NCBI GenBank assembly: GCA_000697665.1
Contig: KL197710.1
Coordinates: forward strand, 1,897,036-1,961,035
Reading direction: 5' to 3'
DNA length: 64,000 bases
Source of the DNA: Jaapia argillacea MUCL 33604
Taxonomy: Eukaryota > Basidiomycota > Agaricomycetes > Jaapiales > Jaapiaceae
This document shows, piece after piece, positions 34,001 through 47,084 of this stretch. Positions within the stretch are counted from its first letter, which is position 1; every line of letters begins with the position of its first letter. The notes beneath the pieces were generated by a model. The model had not been told where the DNA came from. It was given only the letters and a program-made list of their open reading frames with translations, and did not search any database. The translations under genes and the position numbers were made by a program.

Positions 34001-35514
34001 TTATGCAACTCTCGGACGCTTTCTTTGAGCCCATCCCTCATCTCGTTCTCGCTCGGGGGCAGGTCGCTTTGAACCTTTGTCAGGTAAACTGGGATCCTCA
34101 CCTCGACGATTGGGAGCGAATGGTCTGGATTTCTTCTCCCTTTGGCTAATCTTCTTCTGCTTCTTGTCAATGGCCTTCTTTACCGCTCGCTTACCCCCCG
34201 ACTCTGCCAAGGCATCGTAACGGGCTCGTACGAGGAGTTCCTTCTTCGAGGCTGCCGTCTAAAGTTAGAATAAATGGGCTACGCATCCGATCGATCACTC
34301 ACAGTCTTTCATAAACCAAGCACCTTTCCCTTGCTTCCTCTTTTCCAGCTCATCCTTCTTGACTCGATGGATGGCGGCTTCTTCGATCTTGTCTCGCTTA
34401 TCCCTGTTGACGGAGCTCTCTGCTCTCTTCACGGCTTGTTCTAGTCGAGCTACCTCCATAGCTCTTTCTTCCCGAAGATCTCGGGGTGAGCTAGAGAGCA
34501 ACTTCCGAGCACGCTTCAAATTTTCACGTAGGGTCGACAATTCTGTTTGATGCATTTCTTCGAGGAACACGTATTGTGCCTTGAACTTGTGGGGATCGAG
34601 TTCCCCTGCCACAGGGAGGAAGCGTGGATCTCGAGCCTCCTGTTGGCACGGAAATTTCAGCATCAGATGCAAACCGTGAGCTAACAAATGGCTGACCACT
34701 TTTGGGACATCGACGACCATTCTTCGACGAGTGACCGGTCTTTTTGAAGTCACCTCCATGGGTCTTCCGGTATGAGTTGAGCAAATGGACCTTGAGAGGG
34801 CACAGAGTATACTCACGCGTGCTTGTTTGAACGCTTCTGAATGTCCTTGTTAGGTTTCAACGTCCATTCCGGCTTTGCAGGATCTTTGCTTGAACCGGGG
34901 TGAGAGAGTGCTTCATTAGTTATCGACCCTTCTTCGTCGGATTCGTCGTCCTCGGAGTGGGATTCACTATCAGCCCGAGCGTTCGACAGCGCTTGCTGAG
35001 CTTTGCGCAATGCTCCAAGTGGCAGAGACGATAAGTCTACACAAATCGCGCTTCAAGTTTGACTGTATTGTCAGGATTTAGACAAATCACCACACCTTTT
35101 TGCAACGATTTCTGGGCAGTGAGTATGAATGGGAGTCAACGCTTAAGCGGGGTTCCTGCTTACCATATGACCTTCCTCGTCATCACCTTCCTCGTTCTCC
35201 GAAGAATCCTCCTCTTCAGGTTCACTGAGATCGTCCAACTCTTCCTCGTCCACCCATTGCGCAACCCTCGGAGCATCCACGTCCTCCTCGTACATCAGGT
35301 TATCCTCTAACCGCAAGCTCTCTTCTTCTCCATCGTTTGGTGACTCCTCATCCTCCTGTCCTGCATGCTGATCGTAGACCGGCTCTGAATCGGATTCGGA
35401 GTCTGAAACGGGGTCACGTCTGTCTTTCGGAAACTGGCTTTTCTGAGAAACACCACTACGAACGTTAGCAGCCCCTGGTGCTGGCCGATGAGCAGGGCGG
35501 GGACGTCGAGGCAT
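34001..35514 (-). CDS. RRP36: rRNA biogenesis protein Rrp36
   Basis: Component of the small-subunit processome needed for early pre-rRNA cleavage. MPRRPRPAHRPAPGAAN opens a basic and then very acidic N-terminal region. DLSSLPLGALRKAQQALSNA, SNKHAPMEVTSKRPVTRRR and VDVPKVEARDPRFLPVAGEL are the family signature. QYVFLEEMHQTELSTLRENL, KRAESSVNRDKRDKIEEAAI and QGKGAWFMKK follow. The tail, AVKKAIDKKQKKISQREKKS, is very basic and ends RKRPRVA. Five or more introns are joined in frame. Length and order match Rrp36. It is divergent from the large membrane-protein gene, with 153 bases between starts. Confidence 0.92.
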
Positions 35515-35667
35515 GGTTTAGGAATTTACAGAGTCCAAAACTGGCGCACGTTCATTGTACATTTTGTAACTGTGGGAAAGAAGACGTAGCCGATTAGTAG
35601 CCCCTGTTCTGAGGTTGATCAGCGTTCCCCCCACTTCACCACAGCATGCGCTTGTGCGCAGACGACC

Positions 35668-38600
35668 ATGTCTGTCAAAGATCTCGTCGGCCTTTATGAC
35701 GCGCGTTCATCGTCCTCGTTGTCGCAGTCGCCGCAAAACAGACCAGGCTCGTCGAGATCTACTCCGAGACCGTCTGTGCCGAACAGGGCAAACGCAGAAC
35801 CAACGACCTCACGACAGACGCGTCCCTCTGCCCCCCTCCCACCACCCAGTCCTGCACGATTTTTACGACATTCCCCGTCTCGTCATGGTTCCCCCCTTTC
35901 GACAGACAACGTATCTCCAGCGATTCCAGGTTTACCCATCGCCACGACCCTTGACGACAATTCCCATGAATCCGAACTGCAACGCGGTTCAAATGACGAT
36001 CTGACTGATGAAGCCACTTTAGTATCAGAAGACGGTGAAGTTGATGTTTCTGAAGTCGCAGCGACATCTCGAATGAAGAAGTGGTTGGCGGGGACAAATC
36101 ACGACCAGAAGGTCGAAGGTCAATATGCGGAACGCCACTCGCTCCTTTCCAAACGTTCAGGGTTTCGTCGAGACTCGTACCCAACAGGTCCCAGTCCAGA
36201 GGACTACATGTTATCACCTTTCGATTCGAAGGAGGGGCAATTTGCCTCGCTGACTTCGACTCTTATGGAAAACCGTTCTGGTGATGCACCGTCCAGTATC
36301 GGACGGCTACGACCTCTCGCACCACATACCCCGGTACCTGCATCCACTGTATTCGCTAGGAACGCCGCACCACTGTATCTTCCGAAGCTCGACGACTACC
36401 TTTCGACACTTCCGGCTCCCAAATTCACCCCGATTCTGCCACACCCTCAAGCCAAGACCCAGGTGGCTTCTATGTTCCCGCCCTTTGACATCCTGGCGGC
36501 TTCAGGGAAGACCATCGACGATTTGGAGAAGAATTCTCAGATCGCTCCCACCTGGCGAAATCGGGACAGCATTTTGTCCGGTCTCGTGAGCATAGTGCTC
36601 GGAATCACTGTCCGTGTTTCGTTGTTTCCACTTGGTTTGTTTAATGAACTGGTGACATGCAGGGATCAAGCGCCGTCGCGACCTTCTACAGTCTCCAGGG
36701 GCTGATGAATACGCTGCAAATATTTGCGTTGATTCTCAATACCATTGGTGCGTGACTCAGTAACTTTCCAGGGCAACAGACTCATTTTTGATTCCTCTTA
36801 GTACCCCGAGCTGGCCTGAATATTTCTGCCACGTGGAAAAACTTGTTCTTGGGGAAAATGTAAGATTATCTTTTGGTCGATTCATATTCTCCAATTAACC
36901 GAAATACAGCCCCAACATTCTTGCCCTCAATTTTGCCTCAACTATGACCGAGTCCATCGTATATCTATTAATCTTTATGGCCGTCGCTTGCATTCTGCTC
37001 TATCTGTTCCACCGAGCGACAGCAGAGTCGGCGCAAATTTCCGTGATTGAAGGTCTACAACGACCCACGAAGCCGTCCAGCGGATGGGGTATCGTGATCG
37101 TCAGCTTTCTTTTGACCGTCATCTACCTTCCTCTTAGTACAATGGCCGTCCACGTCCTGGTGTGGTCCCAAGACTTGTGGGCAGTCCCGAATCCATATAT
37201 TAATGCGACAACCAGCCCACCTCAAGTCGTTCCACTTGGACCTTCCGATGAGTATCGCGATCCTCTGGATTTTTGTTGGGCCACGACTATGAAACGCAAC
37301 GAGGTGAACTGGGCGCCAGCCCTATTTATCATCGCCGCAATTATAGTGGGGTTGGTGAGTGGCACGTCTGTATCACCCCTCGAGCTAGAGCACGAGTCTT
37401 CATCCATTAGTTGACCGTGTGGTTTCCTATCCGCCTCCGCCAACTTATCAAACAGTCTGTTCCGATCGTCGACCCTTACACCGAATTAGGGAGATTGAGG
37501 ACCAAACCTGATATGGATAGGGAATATTCAAGACTATTAGCCCGCGATACCAACCCCTTTTCTTTCTTATACAGCGGTATGATTCTTGCTCTGTACATCA
37601 AGCTCTTTTCCAAATTTTCACCGTCGAGCAGGTTTCCGTCGCGGTTGGGCAACATATGAAGCGGTTTACCTCTTCGCCAAATTCAGCACTCTCCTGGTTG
37701 TTGCTGTTGTCGATCCCAATAACTGTCTATTCCGTACGCTTTCCTCGACCAAGGTTACCATAGCTCGGCAATTTCTCCTCGTCATTGTGGCTTCATTCTT
37801 TTTTGTCCTTCAATGTTTTCTTGGACCCTTTCTGGACCCAATCAACAATGCTAGCGAGTGGACATCTCGATTAAATTACGTTCTCACAGCCGCTGTTGCG
37901 TTAGGCGTGGCATATAACATACCAGGCTCGAGCATTTTGGATGGAGTGATCTTATATATGTGAGTCCTTCGCCACACCAGTTCACGCCCACAGTTTCTGA
38001 TATTACCCCAGCATTTATGGCGTAACTTACGGACTGAGCGTTTGTACGTGTCTCGACAGCATCCACTGTATCATGGTCTCAGTTAGTTTTTACTGATCTA
38101 GATTTCTTGATTATCAACATGAGCATTATGCACCGGACAGTCAAGAGTCGGTGCGGTTTCCTTCTACCGTCTAAAAACATTCTCACCTGTCCCCAGGACT
38201 TGCACGTCGTATTGACTTCAGTACGTCTACTCGAGTCGATGTCGTCGAATTTACTCACTCGGTGTCACAGGCATAGATATCTTTTCGCCGCGGCAAGTTT
38301 TCCAGTCGAGCTAACTTGCTCATCGGCTGACCACCACGCAGGATTGATTTATCCCATTCCTCCCCCCATACCAAACGCCGCATATGGCAAGAAACTATCA
38401 GTGCTCTCTTTCTCACAAGCCCTGAGTGCCGTATACCCAAGAAGCAGCCAATGTATTTTGTTCAAGCCCGGGACTCTGAATACCCCCCATACCTCATGGA
38501 CTTCTGTGGAACTCCCGCAGAGCGGCATGTCGAGAACTTGAAGGTGAGTAACTTTACTTGCCGACTTCCCCTGCTGATTAGCGTTCAAAGATTCTTCGAG

Positions 38601-40323
38601 AAGTTGGCTCCGCGGATTATCTCGAAGCAGTTGCTCTAGTGTCAGGACTAGAGCATGAATGGTTTCGACATCTCGAGAAAGAGATTCAGGAACGATTTGT
38701 TGGTCCCGACTGTTACTGGAAGAGTCCTCATGAACGTTCCATCCCGGGTTGCACCAAATACTTTGGCAATGCGTGGTGGATCCCATTTCCTCCCACACTT
38801 GTAATTCGATTCTCTCTCGCTCAGCTAACGAGAAATCTCACGAACATCTGGATTAGGTATTACGATATGATGACGGGCCCCTGGCGGTCATCCGGAGTGT
38901 GGAAGACCTCGAAGCATATGTCGTTCAGAACTCGAGCGTACAAATCCGCCGGAGAAGAGAAGTACGGATGGCCCTGCGAGCCTTGGACGGTCAAAGAGTC
39001 TTGTGGCCATACAAACTTACACAGGTAAGTAAAGCGAATCACTCTCCTGTCCTGTAGTGATTCACACCAATTTGGCTTGCAGTCTGTCGGAGCGCATCAT
39101 TCGTGCTGCCGGGGGCGACGTTACAACGCCAGAACGACCACTTACTATCAGACTGGAGTATTGCAGATCAAGCACCATGGCCACTTAGTTTGGGAATCAA
39201 CGCAACTCGGTAGCGGCTTCGATGTCCAGCTGGAGTACGCCAAAACGGCTAACGTGGACGGGGGCGTTTTCGGCCTCAACGATGATTATGATCTGACCGC
39301 CCCCCTCGCCCGATTCCTCGCCCTTAACCACGAGCTTATCCCTCAGCGCCTGGCACACCTGGAAGGTGTCCTGTTCCGATACCGCCAACATCATCGACGC
39401 GAGTGTTTGACGAAGTCCCGCGTGTTGACCTATCGCTTCCTGACGCGGGTATATGATAGACCTCGCGAGCCGTCTGGTCTAGCAGAAACGTCGATCGAGT
39501 TTGAAAGCGATTTGCGCGTACGACAATTGATGGTCGGAAACGAAGACGTCTTCAGGTCTAGCTTCGAGCGGATGTCTTATGTCTCAACCTCAGAGATGGC
39601 AACCTGGTGGTTTCTCTTCTGGGTATGTTCCCCGTCTCGTTATCCCACCTCCAGTGTCTGATTGCTATACTAGGATGATCTTTGGAGGAGGAACCACGAC
39701 ACCATCAGTGCTCTTCCACTTTACGCCTCGGACTTCAATCCGTATTACCCAACATCCATTGCGTACACTCCCCTACCGAGACCGGCGTTGGAAGCTTTCC
39801 TCACACAGCGCGGTATGCTCCACAAGCCATCGAAATGGGGAGATTTTTTCCATTCCGGTTTCCTCAACAGAATGTACCTCCGTATGAATGAAGTCGCATT
39901 CAAGGGATCTAGTCGTGTACGTCACATTTCTCAGAATATGGCTCATGCTAACGGATCTCGTAGGTGATATGGCTTCACCTGGGACATAATGTTTCAGAAT
40001 TGGATATGGAAGATGTCGACATTCAAACTCAAGCAAGATCATCAACCCTTGGGACTGGCGGCGGGACTGATCACGATGACGCCTCGATTCGCCCGCGCCC
40101 GACTTTCAGATGGGAAGGCATCCTCGCTGATCCCATTCGCCAAGGCAAGAGGCATCGGAACCTATTTGCCAAGTTTGAGGCGTGGTTCGGACTCACGCCG
40201 CTTTGGAGATCTGGAACACCATCCAATGGCGTGTCCCTTGACGTTGTTTTGGAAAATGGACGTTATCTCGTCTTAAATCCAGATGGCTCGACATCACTCA
40301 GCGGTTCGGACTTGAAGGTGTAG
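35668..40323 (+). CDS. Very large orphan multipass membrane protein
   Basis: About 1250 residues in a dozen or more exons. Exon 1 (35668-36585) encodes a Ser/Pro-rich cytoplasmic region with LPKLDDYLSTLPAPKFT. The next exons give about eight hydrophobic helices. These include TESIVYLLIFMAVACILLYL, GIVIVSFLLTVIYLPLSTMA, APALFIIAAIIVGLLTVWF, QFLLVIVASFFFVLQCFLGP and LNYVLTAAVALGVAYN. A long soluble C-terminal half of some 600 residues follows, with GLEHEWFRHLEKEIQERFV, CTKYFGNAWWIPFPPTLVIR and SEMATWWFLFWDDLWRRN. The layout loosely recalls fungal TRP-like channels (an intracellular loop, then YEAVYLFAKFSTL), but I cannot assign a family. It looks intact. It ends about 100 bases from the DUF2235 gene on the opposite strand. 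Confidence 0.75.
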
Positions 40324-40425
40324 CATAGTGAGACCCTCCCATTCACCCTGAGGTCTCGTGCGGCCAGAAGGAATGGGCTTAATGTATGTTGTACACATAG
40401 TCAATAAGCACTACGATATCAGTTA

Positions 40426-42715
40426 CTACTTCCAAATCCCCGCCAGTAATCCTTCAAACCCGGAATGCGCGGGTCGTTTGTTGCTTCCCCCTAACTTATC
40501 GACCTTCTCCGTATCTGTTTCATCTGGAACCTTCCTCCCAGGAATACAATGCCAATTAGCTTTCAACTCTTCCTCAAGAAGCAACAGCTTCGCAACGAGT
40601 GTAGGCTCTTTCGCTATGCTCTCTTTCACCTTTGCATCGAGTTCGCTTTGGTGCATAACAGATGGATGAATCGTTTCGTGTGTCACATCATCCAACGCCT
40701 GCGGAAGCTTCCTGGTCAGAGTGCTCGCCATCATATACATCCCGTACACGGGGCTGGCCAGTTGTTAACACAAGAACTGAAAAAAAGGGAACTACATACT
40801 TATGTGGGCGTAGCTCTCCCCACGGCTTATACGGGTCGAGTTGCAAAGCAAGGTACTTGACATCGAGGGACAAGATGTCTTCAACATTGGCCTACATGCA
40901 ATGTTGAGTTTGTGTAGTTTTGCGCTGCCGGACACTCACCGCCATCCAGGTAAGTGTTAGGTCTGCCAGATCGTAAGCTTCCCAACCGCCTCCAACCTAG
41001 AATTTGAAATTATCCATCCAGCTCAGACCGCCAGAATCAACACCTACATCGGAGTGAGACCCTACCATGTCCAGCATAAGTACAAGATATTACCGCACAA
41101 ATCATGTACCCACCAGCAAACCAGCACTACGCATAGTGAAAAGATGAGCGAGGCAAAACGTCATGAAAGTTACTTGCCACACACCTGCTTGAGTACCTGT
41201 CCCTTTAGCCGACCAGCCTCGGTTTGCTGGAATTTCGTACAATTCTTTTGAAGTGGATAATAAGTGAGATGTGACAGATTATTTTCGAGTTGAGGTTAGC
41301 GTACAAAATCAGTGCGTGTTTCATTCATCGCAAGGGCATGATAAGCCCTTTGGATGTGTTCCCCAAGCAGAGTATCTCGGAATCCGAATATCGTGCGCAA
41401 TTGTTGGGTGCGGAGAGAAATCTCTCCGGGAAGTCCTAAAGAACCAACGGTGTCGAAAACACCGACGCATCTGAAATTCGCAAGTCTGAATGAGTTCAAT
41501 GGCCAGGAAAGGTCACCGAACATACTTGATAGAAAATTTGCCGTTGTCAGAATCTGCTCTCTTTTTTCCAGGAGAATCCTTGGAGTTCCAAGGCGCAAGG
41601 GTCTTCTCCAAGGTCGCAATCTCTAAACTATGATATTGATTCCACGCGACAACACGAATTATATATAACGACTCACCTGCCTTATCTTCAGCCTTACCAC
41701 GCTTCTGATAAGCGATGAAGATTTCAGCGAAATGGTCCATATCTGTGCGGTCCAATACACCGATTTCACCCTGTAAGGAAAGAGAAGCATGACGTGAGTG
41801 GAGTTGCAGAAAAGCGAATTTAATGCGTACGATGAATGCTGCAACCATACGAGCGGTGTATGCTCCCTGTCGATCCATGTTGAGTGATTTGCGATAGTTC
41901 TCGTCGAGGAAAAGACCTACCCTCGAGAATCCGAACAAAAAGATCTGTCGGGGCGGGTGTGAGGTACCTCCCTCGTTGACGAGCATCTACTTACCTCGTC
42001 TCCGGGATAGTAGTTGCTAACAACATCACTTAGGATGCTTGACCCTTTGATGATAGTTTAATAGTTGGACATACTTGGCAATGAATCCATATGCCTCTTC
42101 AACTTTGTCACCTGTCCGCCAGAAAGTTAGAGAAGTGGAATGAGAAGCCACAACAGTGGACCAACCTAGTGAGGCGCCGGTTGCCGCTATACTCGGAGCA
42201 CTTGTTAGAGAAGTGGAATCACATATAACACCAACATACATACCATCAATGTATTCGGAATAAAAGTTACGTTGACTCCCAACCCCAGTCTGGTAGAAAA
42301 CAATCTGAGGGATAGGCGGATCGCTGTGACCTGAGTCAGGAGCGGTCAAATGTTTATTTCTTTCACGTTTGCTATACACACCATCGATCGTCGTGGCGAT
42401 TGATCATTCTTGCAATCCGCTGGAGCGACATATAAAATCACGTTCATTTGAGACTGGCGAATCAAAGCTTACGAGTACGTTGGTATACTTCCATTTCGCA
42501 TCCACGCTCAGACCATCTTGCCATGTCCTGATTCAAAGGGGAACGTCCATCAAATACAGAGTATCCACCATGTGACGGTCTACTCACCCATCACAACAAA
42601 CGACGATCCTCTTCTTGATCCTGGTTGGGTTAGAGTTTGGGACAGTCGCCTTACGCGAGGGCGACTTGTCGTCAAGATTTCCACCAGGAAAGTTGGGGGC
42701 GTTGGGAGCAGCCAT
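40426..42715 (-). CDS. DUF2235 (Tle1-like) alpha/beta hydrolase, copy A
   Basis: Fungal member of the family that includes bacterial Tle1 phospholipase effectors. The ATG at 42715 starts MAAPNAPNFPGGNLDDKS. RIKKRIVVCCDG is joined by splicing to TWQDG, the family's opening motif. PPIPQIVFYQTGVGSQRNFY, DEIFLFGFSR joined to GAYTARM (the GxSxG nucleophile), and KCVGVFDTVGSLGLPGEI follow. RAYHALAMNETRTDF, QVWFAGSHSDVGGGWEAYDL with likely catalytic Asp and His, and LTLTWMAAN complete the core. The C-terminal part ends ANWHCIPGRKVPDETDTEK. Ten or more introns are present. The substrate may be a lipid or another ester; it is not known for fungal members. It lies in tandem with copy B at 43149-45451. 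Confidence 0.87.
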
Positions 42716-43148
42716 CAGGGATGTAAGGTAACGGAAACGCAAGCGAACGGGGGGAAGTTGCCTGCTGTGGTGTGTTCCATCAAGGCGAGCTTTATATGGT
42801 AGGACCAGACAGAGAAAGCTGTGTTCCCAGTACTTCTTCCAGTGGAGCCAAGCCTAGCCAAGCTGATTCGAAGAGCTGGTGACGCTGGAGCACAATAAAA
42901 GCTCGAACGTGTCTGTCCAATGCGCGTCTGATCCGTTTGCCACTTATCTCCGACGCTTCGGACACGAATCGAGCATCAGCGTGCACCGTCGAGTCGACAA
43001 CATCGAGGCTTCGAATTGACTTGGACACCGTGTCCAAGGTGAAGGTAGTGATAAGAAAAAAGAATCGTTGTTGTACACGTTTGATCATGAAGTTCGTGCT
43101 ACATCCTACAGATTCGACCCGACAGCGGCAACTTCCTCCCTGCATTCC
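42716..43148. promoter_or_regulatory. Intergenic stretch between the two DUF2235 genes
   Basis: 433 bases holding the promoter of copy A and the 3' end of copy B. Open frames here show no domain. Confidence 0.4.
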
Positions 43149-45451
43149 TCAGAACTTCTCCGCGATGTGGTGTTGAACGCGTTCCCAGACTGCTTCGAAG
43201 GGGGTAGAGTGAGGACGGTTGTTAGAAGCAGCCTGAGGGGCGCTTGATTGGCCAGAAATTTTCGGAACGTTATGGGTCGATTCATCAGGGATCTTCCTCC
43301 CAGGGCGATATGGCCAGCGGGTTCTCAGTTCTTCCTCCAAAGGGGCCAAAGGGACCACAAGGGCAGGGTTGTTGGTAATGTTGTCCTGTAAAGTGGCATT
43401 GATACTATCCTGCTGTAGCACAGATGGATGGATTGTTTCGTGCGTAACATCATCTGTCGATGTGGGGATTGTACGTTGAATGGTTTCCGCGACCGTGTAG
43501 ATCCCACTCAAGGGGCTTTCCAGTCAAATAAATCAGTGCTAACAAATCAGCGTATATCAGAATGCTTACTTGTGTGGTGGGAGATTTCCCCATGGTTTGT
43601 AGGGGTCAGGAAGAGTGAAAAGGTACTTGTAGTCGATCGACAACATGTCCCCAACATTGCTCTGTGTGGTCCAGTCAAGTGGGATAGTCGATGACGTTGG
43701 AAGGAACTCACCACCATCCACGTCAGCGTCAAGTCGGCAAGATCGTGTGCTTCCCAACCACCGCCAATCTAAAAGAAAGAGGCTTAGCGATGTAGTAGAC
43801 TGCAGACACGGCGAACCTACATCAGCATGTGAACCTGACAACCAAGATTATATACAATTAACGAATGGCGTGAGGCTCCGACTGGGTACATACCGGCAAA
43901 CCAGCACTAGGCATCGGGTTGTCATTGTTACTGTATGAAACAAAAATGCAGCACCCTTACCTGCTTCAATACCTGGCCCTTTCGCCTGCCATTCGGCGTC
44001 TGATAGAACTTCGCGCAATTCTTTCAAAATTTGCTGAGCTCAGGGTCTCCGAGAGAGATCCAGCAGGAACTCACGAAATCTTTCCTAGTTTCATTCAACG
44101 CCAAGGCATGGTACGCTCTCTCAACGTGCTCGCCCAAAAACGTATCCTTGAACCCAAAAACGTTGCGAATCTTCTGCGACTTAAGGGTGAGCTCTCCAGG
44201 AAGTCCGAAGGATCCGACTGTGTCGAATACTCCAACACACCTACAGACCGTGTCAATTCCAGGTGATAAAGCAGAAATAATCGACGAGGGACTGACTTAA
44301 CGGTGAAAACGCCTGAATCCGCGCCCGCGTTGACTCGTCCTGGGGAAAGCGGGGAAGTCCACGGGGCGAGGGTCGCATCCAGCTGCGCAATTTCTTGATT
44401 TACGATAAGATAATTGTAAAGAGGAAAGGTTCCTGGAGGTAACATACTGGCTGGATCGTTGGTCTTGCCACGCTCTTGGCATGCAACGAAGATTTCGGCG
44501 AAGTGGTCCAAGTCCCTGCGGTCCATTACGCCAATCTCACCCTTGGAAGTGGCGATCAGCGACGTGGAACCGGAGATAGGGTAGGGGAACCTACAATCAA
44601 ATCCGCAATCATGCGGGCTGTATATGCACCCTAAAGGTCGCCGGAGGGATGAGTATTCCCACTTCAAAAACGTACGTGCCGCAAGAGTGTCATACCCTAG
44701 AGAATCCAAACAAGTATATCTGGAGCGTAGAAGTGTAAGCAGGTGGTCACGATCGTCTTCGATCCAATCCAAAGCTCACCTCATCGCCTGGATGGTAATT
44801 ACTGAGAATAACTCCTTAACAACGAAGGGAATGTAACTCCAGAGAAGATCCACGTACTGCGCAATGAAAGCATATGCTTCCTGGACCTTGTCGCCTTCAT
44901 ATCGAACAAGGCTAAGCGACTGCCTTGATCACGCACATCGAAAAGTTACATACCAAGACCGGCTCCAGTTGCGCCTTAATAGTCTATGAGCACACTTCAT
45001 ACCACATTCGTAAGGTATGAGGGCTCTCACCATCAACGTATTCAGACCAAAAGTTCTGCTCGCTGCCTATACCAGACTGGTAGAACACGATCTGTGGAAT
45101 AGGTGGGTTGCTGTGACATACATATGTCAATACACAGAGCATAAGCCTCAAGAGGAAGGGAACAGAACATACAAACGGTCGTCCTCATGGTTGATCGTTC
45201 GGGCGAGTCGCTGTGTGGCATATCTTGAGTGAGAAAGCGTGTCTTCGACGCTTCGCAACTGAGTGGATGGACCTACCAGGATGTTGGTGTACTTCCACGT
45301 CTTGTTCATCGTCATCCCATCTTGCCACGTTCTGAGTAGATCCGGTCAGCATACACTCAATATCAACCACGAATGGGAACAAGATCAACACTCACCCATC
45401 GCAGCAAACGATAAGTCTTTTGGCAGGTCGGTGTGGCAATCTTCCAGACAT
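43149..45451 (-). CDS. DUF2235 (Tle1-like) alpha/beta hydrolase, copy B
   Basis: Tandem paralogue of 40426-42715 on the same strand. The ATG at 45451 starts MSGRLPHRPAKRLIVCCDG, followed after an intron by TWQDG-type coding. FGFSR joined to GAYTARMIAD gives the nucleophile elbow. CVGVFDTVGSFGLPGEL, FLGEHVERAYHALALNETR and SHADVGGGWEAHDLADLTLT carry the remaining active-site motifs. MLSIDYKYLFTLPDPYKPWG and VTHETIHPSVLQQDSI match the C-terminal half of copy A, which has LDPYKPWGELRPHK and VTHETIHPSVMHQSE. A similar many-intron layout is kept. The two copies have clearly diverged, so the duplication is not recent. Function is unknown; lipase-like hydrolysis is inferred from the family. Confidence 0.86.
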
Positions 45452-45865
45452 GTTGACCTGGCGAAACGATCAAGGATTCAACTGAAGGGAAAGACTCAAA
45501 AGAGTATGTTTAGAGTTCTCAAGTTATATCCATCGAACGGGTTGTATTTATAGGACGAGTGCCTCTGAACAGTCGGAGATCATCAAAGGCCGACTAGCAT
45601 GGAAGACGATGGTTGTCTGATAACGTGTCATCTGCCTACATCACTTCGGGGACAATGCTAGCGTTAGGAGATATGTCCGCTTCACGGTCTACTTTCATCG
45701 GAGATTCTCAGTGACAGACCGAGCAACCCGATCAGACATCGGCATCGGGTTTGGACCAATGTTGGCCGACGGAAAAAGATGGCTACGCTGCCTGATACGG
45801 GTAAGGGACACCAGCCAGCACACAGAGATGTATGAAAAAGGATCACCGAACAAACAGGACGATTA
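45452..45865. other. Intergenic stretch between NUS1 end and DUF2235 copy B
   Basis: 414 bases with the promoter of copy B and the 3' end of NUS1. No gene or repeat seen. Confidence 0.4.
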
Positions 45866-47084
45866 TTACTTCCCCAACCTCATCTCCGCTCTATTATACT
45901 CATCCAAAGCCCTCCTAAACTCCACTTCGTCTAGCGGGGTACATATAGGATCCGAACTTGTACGCAACCAACTCCAATTCCATGGAGATGTAGGAGGTTC
46001 GTGGCTGTAGAAAGGGGGAGCCGTGAAGCCCATGAGCAACGTTATGATGCAACATGGGATACAGGAAGGTGATTGGAGGACAACGCACTGGAATTCTGTG
46101 AGACGAATTTGCCACGGTGGAAAGCCATGAAGCTCGAGGGGTATTTGGTTATGCTTCGCTGGAGATATCCGGTGGACGATGAGGAGGTCGGGGGAGGGGA
46201 ATCCTTGTTCGCCTGCTACGCGTAAGAGCTCGAATCAAAATATATGAGCGGGGAATGTACCTTCTAGAGTGGAGTTGAGCTCTTGCTGGGACAAGTGGAA
46301 ATTATCGAGGGATTGGGAGGTCGTGGGATATCGAGACTGTGTTCGAAGATGGGAGCGGGCGATGGATGCGAGGGCGGGTTTCGAGGATCCACGAGATAGG
46401 AAATGCAGTGTCAACGGAGGACTCTGCTCGGACGTGATCTTTTCTGCGAAAGAAACCAGCTCAGTTCTGCGTTTTGACAATGTGTAATGTAGTTACTTTG
46501 ATTGCGACGTTTCACAGAGCTCTTCTTCGGCGCCGTCTTCAATCGTTGTGGGTCTGGTAAGCAGACAGTTGTAACTGCCAGGTTTACGTCCCGTGCCTCG
46601 TACTCCGGAGAGACCGGTCTCGAGTCAGCCTCGTCTGAGAGAGGGGGGGTGAGCGGGTATTCGAGCTCGGACTCTGAGCTGTCGGGAACGACGGTCTTGG
46701 CCGGGATGGAGAGCTTGTTTCTAATATGTTGTGCACTTCTTGATAGCATGCCTGAGTTGAGTTGGGTGAAAAGGGAGAAAGTGGGAAATTTGGCTTCAGG
46801 TCAGACGTACCGAGGCGGTCGTAAACTGTAAGCCTCCGAATTCCAACTTTACGAGCCCACTCCGCTGCCCTCTCTACACTTTCGATAAGACAATCCTCTG
46901 CGGTTTCATGGTCTGTATCGTCGTCAGGTACGAGCACAAGGGCCAGGTGAGAGGGAATTTGTGATCGTGGATGGGAGAGAGGATGCGGGATGTCGCGAAA
47001 GTTATCCAGGAAAGCCCTGATGAATGTGAAGATAGAATAGAGGAAATGAAGGACAAGGAGACACGAGTATGCCAGCCACGACAT
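45866..47084 (-). CDS. NUS1: Dehydrodolichyl diphosphate synthase subunit Nus1 (NgBR)
   Basis: Non-catalytic partner of the cis-prenyltransferase that makes dolichol on the ER membrane. The ATG at 47084 starts MSWLAYSCLLVLHFLYSIFT, a membrane anchor. LALVLVPDDDTDHETAED, VERAAEWARKVGIRRLTVYD and a divergent cis-prenyltransferase fold follow. LTLHFLSRGSSKPALASIAR and PSPDLLIVHRISPAKHNQIP come next. The end is LDEVEFRRALDEYNRAEMRLGK minus the last residues of each half; the final RLGK holds the RxG motif that NgBR/Nus1 supplies to the shared active site. About six introns are seen. An acidic serine-rich loop (VVPDSSESELEYPLTPPLSD) is longer than in yeast. Confidence 0.9.

Noticed and set aside
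35668-40323. Autophagy protein Atg9
   Set aside because: It was considered because of the multi-helix layout with long ends, but none of the Atg9 core motifs I know are present.
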